A DNA stretch of 64,000 bases, taken from assembly GCF_002368415.1 (NCBI RefSeq), contig NZ_AP018290.1, forward strand, positions 6,709,614-6,773,613, given 5' to 3'. Positions 27,992 through 39,100 of the stretch are shown piece by piece. The position numbers were made by a program, and so were the translations under genes. Below the pieces are notes generated by a model. That model searched no databases, was not told the DNA's origin, and saw only the letters and a program-made list of their open reading frames with translations. The stretch's first letter is position 1. Each line of letters starts with the position of its first letter. The DNA is from Calothrix sp. NIES-4105 (GTDB lineage: Bacteria; Cyanobacteriota; Cyanobacteriia; Cyanobacteriales; Nostocaceae).

Positions 27992-28367
27992 TAGTACTAC
28001 CGATTAAGTTAACCAGTAGTACCAAATATAGAGATTTGAGGTAATGTATAAAAAATACGCTAATCACAAAATTTTGTTTATAAAATAGCGCTTTTTTTGC
28101 GATAAATACTTAGTAAGTAATAATTTAAGTAATAATAATTACTTTTAGTATTCTAAATAGTTATCTTAAGTAAACAAATTATAATTTTGCTAGATTGGCG
28201 CCGATATTTAAAAATTCTCTGTACAGTCTCTGTGCCCTAGAAGTCTCTGTGGTAAATGACATTAACCAATAGTTACCCAACACATGTAAGATTGTTAACT
28301 AAGATAAATTTATTTGCTTTACTACTTCAAGAAAGCTTTTTGAATTAATATTGCTTTAGCTGTATTT
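27992..28367. other. Upstream region of pyrB, no gene seen
   Basis: 376 bp, A+T-rich. A remnant of the interspersed motif (gtctctgtgccctagaagtctctgtggt) lies near 28226-28254. No RNA gene or riboswitch recognised. Presumably contains the pyrB promoter. Confidence 0.5.
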
Positions 28368-29381
28368 ATGCCTACTAGCACTTGGAATCGACATCACATT
28401 CTCTCTCTAGCAGATTTTACTCCTGCTGAATACGATGCAGTATTACAAACTGCTGCTAGTTTCCAGGAAGTTTTATCGCGTCGAACGAAAAAAGTTCCAA
28501 CTTTGCAGGGACAAGTAGTAGCGAATCTGTTTTTTGAGCCATCAACTCGCACCCGTAGCAGTTTTGAACTCGCTGCAAAACGTTTATCTGCTGATACGCT
28601 CAATTTTACAAGCGCCACTTCTTCGATGACAAAGGGAGAAACTATTCTCGATACTGCTAAAACTTATTTGGCAATGGGATGTGACATAATGGTGATTCGT
28701 CATACTAGTGCTGGAGTCCCAAATGCTGTAGCTCTAGAAATGGATCGTCTTGGTGAACGTGTTAGTGTCTTAAATGCTGGTGATGGTCAACACGAACATC
28801 CATCTCAAGGTTTGCTCGATTTATTTACAATTTGTAGCCTTATTGACCCGCTTCAACCCCGACTCGAACTTTTAAAAGATAAAAAAATCGCTATAGTTGG
28901 CGATATTTTACACTCACGAGTCGCGCGCTCGAATATTTGGAGTTTAACTGCTAGCGGCGCCGAGGTTCATCTTGCAGCACCCCCAACACTTTTACCCAAT
29001 TTATTTACTGAGTTTGTTAATGATGGTGAAGTAAGTGGGTTGAATGGGCAACGCAAATTATTTATACATTGGCGCCTTGAGCCGGCACTGCGCGATGCTG
29101 ACTTTGTAATGACATTGCGTCTACAAAAAGAACGTATGACCGCACATTTATTACCGAGTTTGCGTGAATACCACCAGATGTTTGGAATCACGCGCTCAAA
29201 ACTGAAGTGGTGTAAGCCAAATGTGAAAGTATTGCATCCGGGCCCTGTTAACCGTGGTGTCGAAATTAGCTCGGATTTAATGGATGACCCAGAATTTAGT
29301 TTAATTCAAACCCAAGTCACTAGCGGTGTTGCTGTTCGTATGGCACTACTTTATTTAATTGGCAGTGGTAAAGCTGTTTAA
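28368..29381 (+). CDS. pyrB: Aspartate carbamoyltransferase catalytic chain
   Basis: 337 residues. Catalyses the first committed step of pyrimidine synthesis, joining carbamoyl phosphate and aspartate, in the cytoplasm. Carbamoyl-phosphate loop STRTRSSFE at 59-67, the GGQ-like loop with SSMTKGET near 85-92, HPSQGLLD at 144-151, and the C-terminal [11 protein letters not shown]. It lies between the MITE array and psbI, with no pyrI beside it. The start [14 protein letters not shown] fits the family. Confidence 0.97.
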   Translation: MPTSTWNRHHILSLADFTPAEYDAVLQTAASFQEVLSRRTKKVPTLQGQVVANLFFEPSTRTRSSFELAAKRLSADTLNFTSATSSMTKGETILDTAKTYLAMGCDIMVIRHTSAGVPNAVALEMDRLGERVSVLNAGDGQHEHPSQGLLDLFTICSLIDPLQPRLELLKDKKIAIVGDILHSRVARSNIWSLTASGAEVHLAAPPTLLPNLFTEFVNDGEVSGLNGQRKLFIHWRLEPALRDADFVMTLRLQKERMTAHLLPSLREYHQMFGITRSKLKWCKPNVKVLHPGPVNRGVEISSDLMDDPEFSLIQTQVTSGVAVRMALLYLIGSGKAV

Positions 29382-29470
29382 TGGCAAGCAAAAAGCGCTC
29401 AATAGTGGAAACATCTTTAACGAGTAAAGCGTCAACATAGTTATGAGTCCATTATGATTCGTTTTGGTAC

Positions 29471-29500
29471 CTAATTTTTCTTAGTATGACGAAAAATTAG
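29471..29500 (+). terminator. AT-rich hairpin after pyrB
   Basis: CTAATTTTTC and GAAAAATTAG form a perfect 10-bp stem with a 10-base loop, 90 bp after the pyrB stop. It lacks a GC-rich stem, so it is a weak terminator candidate; it could also be a regulatory site for psbI. Confidence 0.35.
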
Positions 29501-29673
29501 ACTTAATGAATGCAAGCACATCAAGTTGAAGGGTCATTTATTCACGCTTTATCTTCGTTAATCAATGAGTCATAAGCAACAAAAGTAGCAGAGATTTCGG
29601 TAAGATAAAGAAGCTATCTTTTTCTGCATCGCAGTAAAAATCAGCAACTGCCGCATATCCGAAGGAATCTCTC

Positions 29674-29790
29674 ATGTTGACTTTAAAAATCGTTGTTTAT
29701 ATTGTTGTTACTTTCTTTGTACTGCTTTTCGTGTTTGGATTCTTATCGAATGACCCTTCTCGCAACCCCGGACGCCGGGATTTCGAGTAA
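29674..29790 (+). CDS. psbI: Photosystem II reaction centre protein I
   Basis: 38 residues. It starts [19 protein letters not shown] and ends with [17 protein letters not shown], the invariant layout of PsbI: one thylakoid membrane helix and a polar stromal tail. PsbI is a small subunit next to the D1 protein and helps assemble and stabilise photosystem II. AAGGAA at 29662-29667 is a suitable ribosome-binding site 6 bases before the ATG. It stands alone between pyrB and the LptD-like gene, which is normal as psbI is not linked to other psb genes in many cyanobacteria. Its short length makes automated annotation likely to miss it. Confidence 0.96.
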   Translation: MLTLKIVVYIVVTFFVLLFVFGFLSNDPSRNPGRRDFE

Positions 29791-30093
29791 TACTCGATAA
29801 TTAATCAAGGGTCACCGTATCTTAAGCAACACGATGTCTCGTTTTAGCATATGATGCGCTTCCCTGCTGCCGTAAGGTGGACACGAATTTAACCAACTTA
29901 AATCATGTATCAACTACGAAGGATGCTATTTTAAGTTGGGTGAACCGCCTACGGCACTGCCTGATCAACTAGGCGGCTTGCCCTTTGTCGCGGTAGCAAA
30001 TGTAAAAGTCGTTCATGTCGGAAGATTAAACACGCTCTCTTCGTGTTGTACTTCCGGCTTATATTTGACTATCTATAAGCTTACGTATGCTAT
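29791..30093. other. Region between psbI and the LptD-like gene
   Basis: 303 bp. Contains an imperfect inverted repeat around 29940-29970 (ccgcctacggcactgcctgat and ctaggcggcttgcc). No gene recognised. In-frame sequence upstream of 30094 is stopped at 30076, so no earlier start for the LptD-like gene is available. Confidence 0.45.
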
Positions 30094-32712
30094 ATGCTCC
30101 ATCCAGTTCTGCCGCCTTCGCAACCTGCTATTCAAAATTTATCAAGTACTACCAGTCAAAATACCAGTACTGCTACGGCGCCAGTTGAAGTCGCGCTTAA
30201 TGATAATAATGACCATAGTACAAAAAAACAATTAAAATCATCTCCTAAAGCACAATCATCTTCGCTCGTGACGGGGACTTCTACCCGTTTAGTCGCAGAA
30301 ACCCCAAGCATACCAACTCTACCAGAAAAATTCCCACCTGAACTGACTAAAGAATCTACATCACAAGGTGCAGCAGCACTAGGGTCTGGGTTAGAAGTTG
30401 GGTATTCTGTACAGCAAAATAATATAAGTAAAGAAAATAATACAACAGCTACTTCTGTGCAGCCAGGAGTTAATCAAGAAGTTAATCAAACCGTTTCTAA
30501 AAGCCGTAATTTATCACAACCTCAAGTAGAGGCATTAGTAAAACAATTAGCAAAACCGTTACAATCAAATAATACTGGCAGTAATAATGTTTCAAGTGGC
30601 ACATTTCCATCGAGTCAGCCACCTATAAAGATGGAGTTTTACGCGCAAAATCCGAGTTCGCCTTCAATAATCGAATTCAAGTCGCGTCAAGATAATCAAA
30701 CAATACCAACATCTCCATCGCAGGCGCCACAAACAATTCAAATACCAACCCAGGCGCCACAACCAACCCAAACACCAATTCAAATACCAACCCAGGCGCC
30801 ACAACCAACCCAAACACCAACCCAAACACCAACTCAGGCGCCACAAACCACGCGGAGAGTCATAGAAGTAGTTGCCGACCGTCAAGAGTATGACGAACAA
30901 CGTCGAGTTGTAACCGCTGAGGGTAATGTAGTTGTCAGGTTTGATGGGGCAGTAGTTGATGCTGACCGCTTGCAGGTAAATTTAGATAATTTAATCGCGG
31001 TTGGTGATGGCAACGTGGCATTAACGCGCGGTGATCAAGTGCTGCGAGGACAGCGATTTACGTATAATTTTGTCCAAGATGACGGCGAACTTGAACGCGG
31101 TAGTGGTGAAATTTTTATTCCAACTGCTGGAACTGACTTCGCATTTGCTCAACCAGGTACAGCAACGAGTGCATCACTTGGAGTGCAAAAACGACCTTTG
31201 AGCGACCGCATTCGTCAAAATCAACCGATAACAGGTGTTGGAAGTCCTGGAGGAATTAATGTTGGTGTTGGGAGTAATGCGAATGCAGCTAATATTCAAG
31301 GTCTACCACAAGGTGGACAAGTGCGACGAGTACGGTTTGAAGCCGCACAAATTAGCTTTTATCCGCGCGGTTTGCAAGCGCGTGATGTCAAATTAACAAA
31401 TGACCCGTTTTCCCCACCTGAACTTGAAGTGCGTGCGGATAAATTGACACTGACGCGAGAAGCACCACAGCGAGACAGGATTAAAACACAAGGACAGCGG
31501 TTGGTTTTTGACCAGCGAACAACTTTACCAATTCCTAGAGATGAGCAAGTAATTGACCGTAGAGAACGCGATGTTACACCAGTAATTGCGTCGATTGGAT
31601 ATGATGGCGAACAACGTGGTGGTTTGTTTTTCGAGCGAAGCTTTGAACCGTTTAGTACTGACACAACTAGTTTCACACTGACACCGCAATTTTATGCCCA
31701 AAAGGCAGTAACTGGTAGTGATAATGTGGCTTCGTTATTTGGTTTGAGAACTAGACTTAATTCTATACTTAGTCCAACAAGTCGTTTTGAAGGGAATGCC
31801 ACATTCGAGACTTTAGACTTTAGTAAAATTGAGGATACTTTTCGGGCTAATTTACGATATCAACAAGCACTTGGCGCCCAAAGACCTCACGTTCTTAATT
31901 TAGAATACAGTTACCGCGACAGATTTTATAACGGAACGCTTGGTTTTCAACGAGTGCAAAGCAGCTTAGGAGGTGTACTTTTATCTCCGATTATACCTTT
32001 AGGTAGAAGCGGTATTAACTTGACGTACCAAGCTAGCGCTCAATATATTGATGCAAATACAGATAGGTCAGACCTTCTGGCAATTAGACGCGATAATGAT
32101 CGAATTTCTTTAGGTCGCTTTCAAACTAATGCCAGACTCTTTGGTGGTGTACCTTTGTGGAGAGGAAAAGCATTACCAGCAACTCCAACTCAAGGATTGC
32201 GCTATACACCTAACCCACTTGTACCTTATATAAGTGCTTACGGTGAACTCAATGCTACAACTAGCTTTTATACCAGTGGTGATAATCAAAGCACTTTACT
32301 TGCTACCGCTGGTATACAAGGACAATTTGGCAATTTTTCTAAGCCCTTCTTAGACTACACAGCCTTTAATGTTAGCTATACTCAAGGTTTAAATAACGGG
32401 TTATCGCCGTTTCTATTTGACCGTTCAGTTGATAACACAGTCATAAACCTTGGTGTAGTTCAACAAATTTATGGACCATTTCGACTTGGTTTCCAAACCT
32501 CAATCAACCTTGATAATGGGCAAAGTCTTAGTACCGAATATTCCTTAGAGTATAGTCGTCGCACTTACGGTATTACACTACGTTACAATCCAGTTCAAGA
32601 ACTAGGGGGTATTAGTTTCCGCATTAGTGACTTCAACTGGACAGGTGGTACCGACCCATTCTCTGATCCGACTGAGGTTAAGCCAGTGGTTGGGGGTGTG
32701 GAGCAGCGATAA
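30094..32712 (+). CDS. LptD-like outer-membrane beta-barrel protein (DUF3769)
   Basis: 872 residues. An N-terminal region rich in Ser, Thr, Pro and Gln (1-250) ends in Pro/Gln repeats such as PTQAPQPTQTP. An OstA/LptA-like domain follows at about 253-345, with VVADRQEYDEQRRVVTAEGN and VVDADRLQVNL. The C-terminal 450 residues are a predicted beta-barrel. This is the cyanobacterial LptD-type protein that places lipopolysaccharide in the outer membrane. The frame has no usable start before the ATG at 30094 and no clear signal peptide after it, which is odd for an outer-membrane protein. No Lpt partner is nearby. Confidence 0.8.
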   Translation: MLHPVLPPSQPAIQNLSSTTSQNTSTATAPVEVALNDNNDHSTKKQLKSSPKAQSSSLVTGTSTRLVAETPSIPTLPEKFPPELTKESTSQGAAALGSGLEVGYSVQQNNISKENNTTATSVQPGVNQEVNQTVSKSRNLSQPQVEALVKQLAKPLQSNNTGSNNVSSGTFPSSQPPIKMEFYAQNPSSPSIIEFKSRQDNQTIPTSPSQAPQTIQIPTQAPQPTQTPIQIPTQAPQPTQTPTQTPTQAPQTTRRVIEVVADRQEYDEQRRVVTAEGNVVVRFDGAVVDADRLQVNLDNLIAVGDGNVALTRGDQVLRGQRFTYNFVQDDGELERGSGEIFIPTAGTDFAFAQPGTATSASLGVQKRPLSDRIRQNQPITGVGSPGGINVGVGSNANAANIQGLPQGGQVRRVRFEAAQISFYPRGLQARDVKLTNDPFSPPELEVRADKLTLTREAPQRDRIKTQGQRLVFDQRTTLPIPRDEQVIDRRERDVTPVIASIGYDGEQRGGLFFERSFEPFSTDTTSFTLTPQFYAQKAVTGSDNVASLFGLRTRLNSILSPTSRFEGNATFETLDFSKIEDTFRANLRYQQALGAQRPHVLNLEYSYRDRFYNGTLGFQRVQSSLGGVLLSPIIPLGRSGINLTYQASAQYIDANTDRSDLLAIRRDNDRISLGRFQTNARLFGGVPLWRGKALPATPTQGLRYTPNPLVPYISAYGELNATTSFYTSGDNQSTLLATAGIQGQFGNFSKPFLDYTAFNVSYTQGLNNGLSPFLFDRSVDNTVINLGVVQQIYGPFRLGFQTSINLDNGQSLSTEYSLEYSRRTYGITLRYNPVQELGGISFRISDFNWTGGTDPFSDPTEVKPVVGGVEQR

Positions 32713-32725
32713 AGTATCTTTTACA

Positions 32726-33361
32726 TCATTCGTTCAACTCTTTCTTAAGTAAATCTACTCGACAGCATCCCCATCGCCAAGGATGTCTTTGCTCTTTGTT
32801 TGTATGCGAATAACTAGCCCAAACGCTGCCATCAGCAGCTTCATATATAAATTTAATCGCTACACTATACTCACCGTAATTTGCAGTTGTAACTTTTACC
32901 TGCTCTCCAACAACAAATGTTTCTCCACTGCTTGTGGTTACTTCTTCTAAGTTTTTGTATGGAGGTGGTTGCGGCTTTTTAAGCTGCGGTTTCTGAAATG
33001 CTGGTTTTTGCAGTTTGTCTTCTTGGTTTTCAGCGTTGACTGGCAAAATCCGTTTTTCATACAGTGGTGTAACTTCTGGAGCTTTCGACTCAAGGCGCCT
33101 TTCAACGGGTGGTTTAACTACTTGAGTTTGCTCATCAAGAGAAGTTTCAGACGGTGCAACTTCTTCAGTTTTTTTAGGTTTGATACCTAATAATCTTTGT
33201 TCAACTGGTTGCACACTGGTTTTTTCGGCGATTTTATCCGCATCAACCAATAAATCCTGCTGAGGTCTTTTCGGTTTAATACTCAACAGTTGCTGTTCTG
33301 GTGCAGAAGGAGTTTCCGGTTGAGAGGAATCTTTGTTTGATTTTGATTTTGGTTTAGGCAT
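32726..33361 (-). CDS. Hypothetical protein, Pro/Lys-rich with compact C-terminus
   Basis: 211 residues. The first 140 are low-complexity and basic, with two copies of an EQ(Q/R)LL(S/G)IKPK motif and a third, weaker one around PLYEKRILPV. The last 70 residues contain GEQVKVTTANYGEYSVAIKF and SHTNKEQRHPWRWGCCRVDL, a small folded domain with a conserved-looking aromatic/Cys patch. No family recognised. It lies 55 bp after the 257-residue gene on the same strand and probably shares its transcript. Confidence 0.65.
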   Translation of the reverse strand: MPKPKSKSNKDSSQPETPSAPEQQLLSIKPKRPQQDLLVDADKIAEKTSVQPVEQRLLGIKPKKTEEVAPSETSLDEQTQVVKPPVERRLESKAPEVTPLYEKRILPVNAENQEDKLQKPAFQKPQLKKPQPPPYKNLEEVTTSSGETFVVGEQVKVTTANYGEYSVAIKFIYEAADGSVWASYSHTNKEQRHPWRWGCCRVDLLKKELNE

Positions 33362-33416
33362 ACCTAGGAATGGGTGCTACTTATAATTACTGCTGCTAAC
33401 CGTTCTTTTTTTTATT

Positions 33417-34190
33417 CTAAGGCTGTGGTTTTTTGAGGACAGGTGGTTGTGTTGGACCACTAGACCCACCTGCATCTCTTTTAGGGAAAGGTTTTCTTGA
33501 GCCGCCATCCGAGCGACGATAACCTCCTGGTTTATTTTTATCAAAAGGTCTACGACCTCCAGGTCTACCAGGAGGCGCCAGGGATGCAATATTTTCCGCT
33601 GACTGAATAACTAAATCTGTACCCACACGTTTAACCTTGAACTCCCAAAAGTTTTTTGCAGCTTTGGGTGGTAAATATCCCAGCAATTTCAACTTGAAGT
33701 ATTTTGGTACATCATCAGGTTGAAGCGCGGCTCGTTGTATCTTAACTACTATTAAGCCTTGTTGGTTTTCTTGAAAAACTACTTCCCCTTGTATAGAGAA
33801 TTCATCCGCTTTATACAGTAATTCTGTTTTTTCCAACTCTGGGTGCAGCGTTTCTGGTTCCCAAATACCTGCTATTTGTACATGTAGAGGTATCGGAGAT
33901 TCTTCTTTAGGGGTTTTTGGGTAAACTACCCACAAATGCTCTTTCTCCAAATCGACAATTGACGATTTTACCAAACCAAGTACTTTACCCTTAACAACCG
34001 CGTCTATGATTGTACCGTCGGTTGCAAGCAATATCCCCTTGTTAATTTCTTCGGCACTAGGGGTATATTTTCCCCACAATAAGCCTATTGCTCGATACTG
34101 CTGTGGTTGGGTTGGCTGTGGAATCGGTTGAGATAGCGGTGTTGCTGCTGGTTCTGTTGATGCTGGAGTCGATGTAGTAGTATCACTCAT
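33417..34190 (-). CDS. Hypothetical protein with Gly/Arg-rich C-terminal tail
   Basis: 257 residues. A Thr/Pro/Gln-rich N-terminus is followed by a folded region (about 30-200) with YRAIGLLWGKYTPSAEEINK and repeated beta-like segments. The tail PPGRPGGRRPFDKNKPGGYR and onward is Gly/Arg/Lys-rich, like RNA-binding RGG regions. I believe similar proteins are conserved in cyanobacteria, but I know of no function. The first gene of a likely two-gene unit with the one at 32726. RNA binding is suggested only by the tail. Confidence 0.65.
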   Translation of the reverse strand: MSDTTTSTPASTEPAATPLSQPIPQPTQPQQYRAIGLLWGKYTPSAEEINKGILLATDGTIIDAVVKGKVLGLVKSSIVDLEKEHLWVVYPKTPKEESPIPLHVQIAGIWEPETLHPELEKTELLYKADEFSIQGEVVFQENQQGLIVVKIQRAALQPDDVPKYFKLKLLGYLPPKAAKNFWEFKVKRVGTDLVIQSAENIASLAPPGRPGGRRPFDKNKPGGYRRSDGGSRKPFPKRDAGGSSGPTQPPVLKKPQP

Positions 34191-34478
34191 GTTACAATCT
34201 CATCATTGTAGACGAAATAAGCATTGTTATTGTTACATTGAACAATGCTTTTCTCTTTAAATTGTCAAAGTTATTTATAATACTGCATTCACATATTATT
34301 ACGCAAGTAGATTGAGAATCTCAGTAGAAAAGCATTAAAATACATTCTACCCCTTGCATAAATTAACGCGACTCTATTAAGTCATTGCATATCGAAAGGA
34401 CTTGTATAGGCATGTTAGGAAAAAACATAGGGGCAATATACGTCAAGAGTCAGTTGCATATTTGTTTAACTTATAATA

Positions 34479-35960
34479 TTACGCGAAGATTTGCTGAATT
34501 AATTTAAGTATTCTTACAAATTGGTCCTCTAACCACAACATTAAATTGTCTAACCATTCCAAAATCCTTTCTAAGATATGTTTTTCATATCCAACGTTCG
34601 TAGCCAAGATTTCAACAAACTCAGGTTTATCCTCTGCTTGTGCTTGATGACCCTGTTTTATCGTAACGCTATCAGCTCTATTAGAAATTACAATACTTGA
34701 CTCGTCTTGAGACACAGCAGATTTTTTTGGGTTTTGGGCTATTGTACCTGTTGAGTCAAACAGTTTGCTCATTATACTCTCTTTGCTTAATGAAGATACT
34801 CTTGGAATGTGCCGCTCGATACCTAAAGAGATTGTTTGGCTTATTTTTTGCTTGCCTGCTGGTTGTTCTTTCGCTTTATATGGATTTAATAATCTTGGGT
34901 AGTGGTTAGTGACAGACGAATGATTTCCAGGTGCTTGCAGTTCTTCTCCAAACAAATCGTCAAATGTTAACCATAGGTCTTCAGTTTCATTTGTTGACTG
35001 TCTCAATTTCGGTAATGTTGCGGTTGCTTTGATTTGTCCTTGCTTATTTACGACTTCTCTATACTGATTTATTGTAAATTTATTAAATAAGCGATTAATT
35101 GCTGCACTCATGACCGTGCGAACATGAGTTATTGGGCTAGTAGTATTTTGAGGTGTATGGTTCTGAATATTGTATTGATTAATTTGATTAGTTGTCCTTA
35201 CCGTAGATACAATGGATTCAAGACGAGCTATCAAAGCATCCAAACCAGATAAATATGCTTGTGCAGATGATAGTGTGTTGATTTCTTCTGATGAGGGTGC
35301 CTCAGAAGCTTCGGGTGTTGTATTCCCGCCCGTTAACTTATACAATAATAGCTCTATCTCTGGTAATAGATTTTTGGATTCTACTTGTTTACTAGATAAA
35401 TGCCACAAGCGCCAATATTCTGACATCTCGGCAATAATTCTATCTTGTAATTTTTGCTGCTGTTTCAAAGTCAGTATATCAAGAACTTTATTATCTGTAG
35501 TTACAAGCACTATATGCTTATTACCCAATTGTGTAGCAATTCCGCGTACAGTTGGTAAATACGCTTTTACTGTATCATCTATTTCCAACTGCTGGTGATA
35601 TCTTACGTAATCCAATTTTTCTGCAACAGGGTTTAAGCTATTTTCATGACGCGATGGTAATTTCTTTACAATTTCCAGCATATGGACAATTGCTGTATCG
35701 CATTCAGGAGTACTATTGTCCAAGATCAAGTTACCGTCTGAATTAAGGTGCTGTTGCGGCGCCGAGGATGGTCTAAGTTGTTTGTCAGCAGAATTTACGG
35801 TTTTCTGGATAAGTAAAAATATCGGATAAACTAATGCTTCAAGCGACCAATTAGCAGCAACTCGACAGGAGCGCCAGGTGCGTCCAACCGAGTCACCGAA
35901 GCGCTGTGACTGACGAGAAAAAAAGTTAAAAAGCCTGCTTTGATAGCGACTAGAAGTCAT
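34479..35960 (-). CDS. Hypothetical cyanobacterial protein with amphipathic ends
   Basis: 493 residues. The N-terminus is basic with a hydrophobic patch (WSLEALVYPIFLLIQ near 40-55) and the C-terminus ends with an amphipathic helix (EDQFVRILKLIQQIFA). The middle is Gln/Ser/Asn-rich with long helices. No catalytic motif or known domain is visible. It is transcribed divergently from the alpha-mannosidase gene. Membrane association at both ends is inferred from amphipathicity. Confidence 0.6.
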   Translation of the reverse strand: MTSSRYQSRLFNFFSRQSQRFGDSVGRTWRSCRVAANWSLEALVYPIFLLIQKTVNSADKQLRPSSAPQQHLNSDGNLILDNSTPECDTAIVHMLEIVKKLPSRHENSLNPVAEKLDYVRYHQQLEIDDTVKAYLPTVRGIATQLGNKHIVLVTTDNKVLDILTLKQQQKLQDRIIAEMSEYWRLWHLSSKQVESKNLLPEIELLLYKLTGGNTTPEASEAPSSEEINTLSSAQAYLSGLDALIARLESIVSTVRTTNQINQYNIQNHTPQNTTSPITHVRTVMSAAINRLFNKFTINQYREVVNKQGQIKATATLPKLRQSTNETEDLWLTFDDLFGEELQAPGNHSSVTNHYPRLLNPYKAKEQPAGKQKISQTISLGIERHIPRVSSLSKESIMSKLFDSTGTIAQNPKKSAVSQDESSIVISNRADSVTIKQGHQAQAEDKPEFVEILATNVGYEKHILERILEWLDNLMLWLEDQFVRILKLIQQIFA

Positions 35961-36159
35961 GGTGAGAAAGAAAGTGGCAACTATAAACGACTTAAAAGTG
36001 TGGTTGGTTGATTGAACTGAAACAATACTACCTGTATTAAATAACTTTTATAACCAAAATTTAAAATACCATTACATTTCATGAGTGTAAAAAAAGCATC
36101 TTAGTATTAAGGTTGAAATCTTTATCTTTATTAAAGACGCTCAATATACTAACCCAAAC

Positions 36160-39100
36160 ATGACACCGCAAACCCCTGCAATTGATACAAAATCGATTAT
36201 CACTACAATTCTCGACTTGCGCGCGCTGTGTGAAACCTCGGTTCAAGGTGCTTGGCGATATTCGCAAAACAATTTGACTGCGAGTCAAGTTTTCAAAGAA
36301 GATATATCTAAATGGAACGGCACCACTACCAACGATAAAGGACATATCGCTTGGGATAAAGGACGCAGGATTCTATGGTTAGCGCAGAAGATTGTTGTTC
36401 CCCAACATTTAGTACCAACTTATTCGCTACAAGGAAAGTCACTGCGCTTGGCATTGGTATGGTGGGCAGAGGATGTACAAGTTTACGTTAACGGGAAACT
36501 TGTCGCAGCCGGAGATTTATTTGACTTTTCGCCACGAGTTCTACTATCACAAGCAATAAGCGCCGGCGATGAATTTATTGTAGCGCTACGATTAATTAGT
36601 CCGGCACACGACAAGGGCGCCTTAATGCGTTCGCATCTCGTTTTTGAGTCAGGCAGTCCCAATGACCCTGGTTTTGTTGCTTCGGAAATAGCTGTTATCA
36701 AGCAATATTTGGAAACTTTTGCACCTGAACAATTATCTGTTTTAGCTGAAGCTGTTAAAGAGTTTAACCACAAAGACACAAAGAACACAAAGGAAGAATT
36801 TCTTAAAGCCCCGCTTAATAAGGGGGGTTGGGGGGATCCAAAATCAAAAACAATATACCTCCTAGGTCACGCGCATCTAGACATGGCATGGTTATGGCAA
36901 GTCGAAGAAACTTGGCGCGCGGCACAAAACACTTTTGAGTCAGTATTGAAATTACAGCAAGATTTTCCTGATTTAGTCTTTTGTCACTCAACACCCGCTT
37001 TGTATGCTTGGGTAGAAGAAAATCGTCCTGACTTATTTGTTCAAATACGAGCTACTGTTAAGACTGGCAAATGGGAAGTTTTAGGAGGGTTTTGGGTCGA
37101 ACCTGATTTAAATTTGATTTCTGGAGAGTCAATAGTTAGACAACTTCTTTACGGACAGCGTTACACACAAGAAAAATTTGGAAAAATCTCACCTATTGTT
37201 TGGGTACCCGATACGTTTGGCTTTTGCTGGACACTTCCGCAATTTATGCTTTCTGCTGGGATTGAATATTTTGTTACTCAGAAATTGCGGTGGAACGACA
37301 CTACCAAATTTCCACATGGCGCCTTTATATGGCGTTCTCCTGATGGTAGTGAGATATTTAGTTACATGTCAGGACTTATTGGGGAAGGTATCGACCCAGA
37401 AAAAATGGCAGCATATAGCTGTGAGTGGGAAACTCAAACAGGTATTAGTAATGCTCTTTGGCTTCCTGGTGTTGGCGACCACGGTGGTGGACCCACCCGC
37501 GATATGCTAGAAATTGCTCAACGCTGGCAAAAATCTGAATTTTTCCCAAAATTAGAATTTACCACCGCTGAAAATTATTTACGTCACATCCACAATATCT
37601 GTAGAGACGCGATTAATCGCGTCTCTACATGGAATGATGAATTATATTTAGAATTTCATCGCGGTTGTTACACTACACATGGCGACCAAAAACGCTTCAA
37701 CCGAAAGAGTGAAATTTTATTATACGAGGCAGAAATTTTTGCAGCATGGGCAAATATTACTTGTGGAGTAAAATATCCCAAAGTGGAACTAGAAACTGCT
37801 TGGAAAAAATTATTATTCAACCAGTTCCACGATATATTACCTGGTTCGTCAATTACCGAAGTCTACACTGACGCACTACCTCAATGGCAATTCGTTTCAA
37901 AAGTTGGAACCGAGATTTTACACAAATCTTTACATTCAATTGCACTTCAGGCGCCTTTACCCACACCTCCACAAAAAGATGCTAAACCTATTTTTGTTTT
38001 TAACTCGCTTAACTGGGAACGCACTGAAGTTGTTAGCGTAGACTTGCCCGAATCTTTTCCCAGCGCAATAATTTATTCTTCAGAAAGAATTATACCTTCA
38101 CAGTTAAGTAAGTCTAAAATACTATTCCTTGCCGAAAACATACCCTCTATTGGATACCGTATTTTCTGGCTTTGCCCAAGTACATGTGATAGTACACCTG
38201 ACTTTCAAACATTTACTCTAGAAAATAAATATTTACGGGTAGTTGTCAATGAGCAAACTGGAGATTTAAATAGTATATACGACCTAGTTAATCAAAAAGA
38301 AATTCTTAGCGGCGCCGGAAATGAACTCCAAAGCTGGGAAGATAGCGGTCAATATTGGGACGGTTGGAATATAGACCCGAATTACGCACAGCACCCTTTA
38401 CCACCTACACAGTTAAAATCTATAGAATGGCTTGATAAAGGTATAGTTCAATCTCGTTTACGTGTAGTTCGGACTATTGGAAATTCTGAATTTTGTCAAG
38501 ATTACATTTTAGATAAAGGTTCGCAATATCTTAAAATAGCAACGCGCGTTAATTGGCTTGAACGTCACGTTTTAGTTAAAGCTGCTTTTCCTGTAACTAT
38601 TGAATCAGATTTTGCTACTTATGAAATTCCTTGCGGTGCCATTGAGCGTACTACAAAACCCCAAACACCCGAAGAAAAAGCCAAATGGGAAGTACCAGCC
38701 TTAAAATGGGCAGACTTAACAACCTCAAATTCTGGGGGTGTTAGTTTATTGAACGACTGTAAATATGGCTACGATGCCACACCGTCTCAACTTCGCCTAA
38801 CTTTGCTGCGAAGTCCTGAATGGCCAGACTCAGAAGCTGATAAAGGAATGCATGAATTTTCGTATGCTGTGTATCCTCATCAGGGCAGTTGGCAAGAAGC
38901 GCAAACTGTACGAAAAGGGTATGAATTAAATACTCCCTTACAAGTTATTATGCGTGAGGATATTACATCTGACTCGAATTCAGGTCAAGATAGTCTTAGC
39001 TTTTTGAATTTAGGAAGCGAAAATCTTGTTTTAATGGCATTTAAACAAGCCGAAGATTCTGATGCGTGGATACTTCGGTGTTATGAATGTAATGGTCAAG

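Noticed and set aside
29381-29440. 19-codon frame overlapping the pyrB stop (TAATG)
   Set aside because: Too short, no known family, no membrane segment; probably chance.
30720-30850. Repeats with GGCGCC that look like a CRISPR or tandem array
   Set aside because: They encode the Pro/Gln repeats of the LptD-like protein and have no unique spacers.
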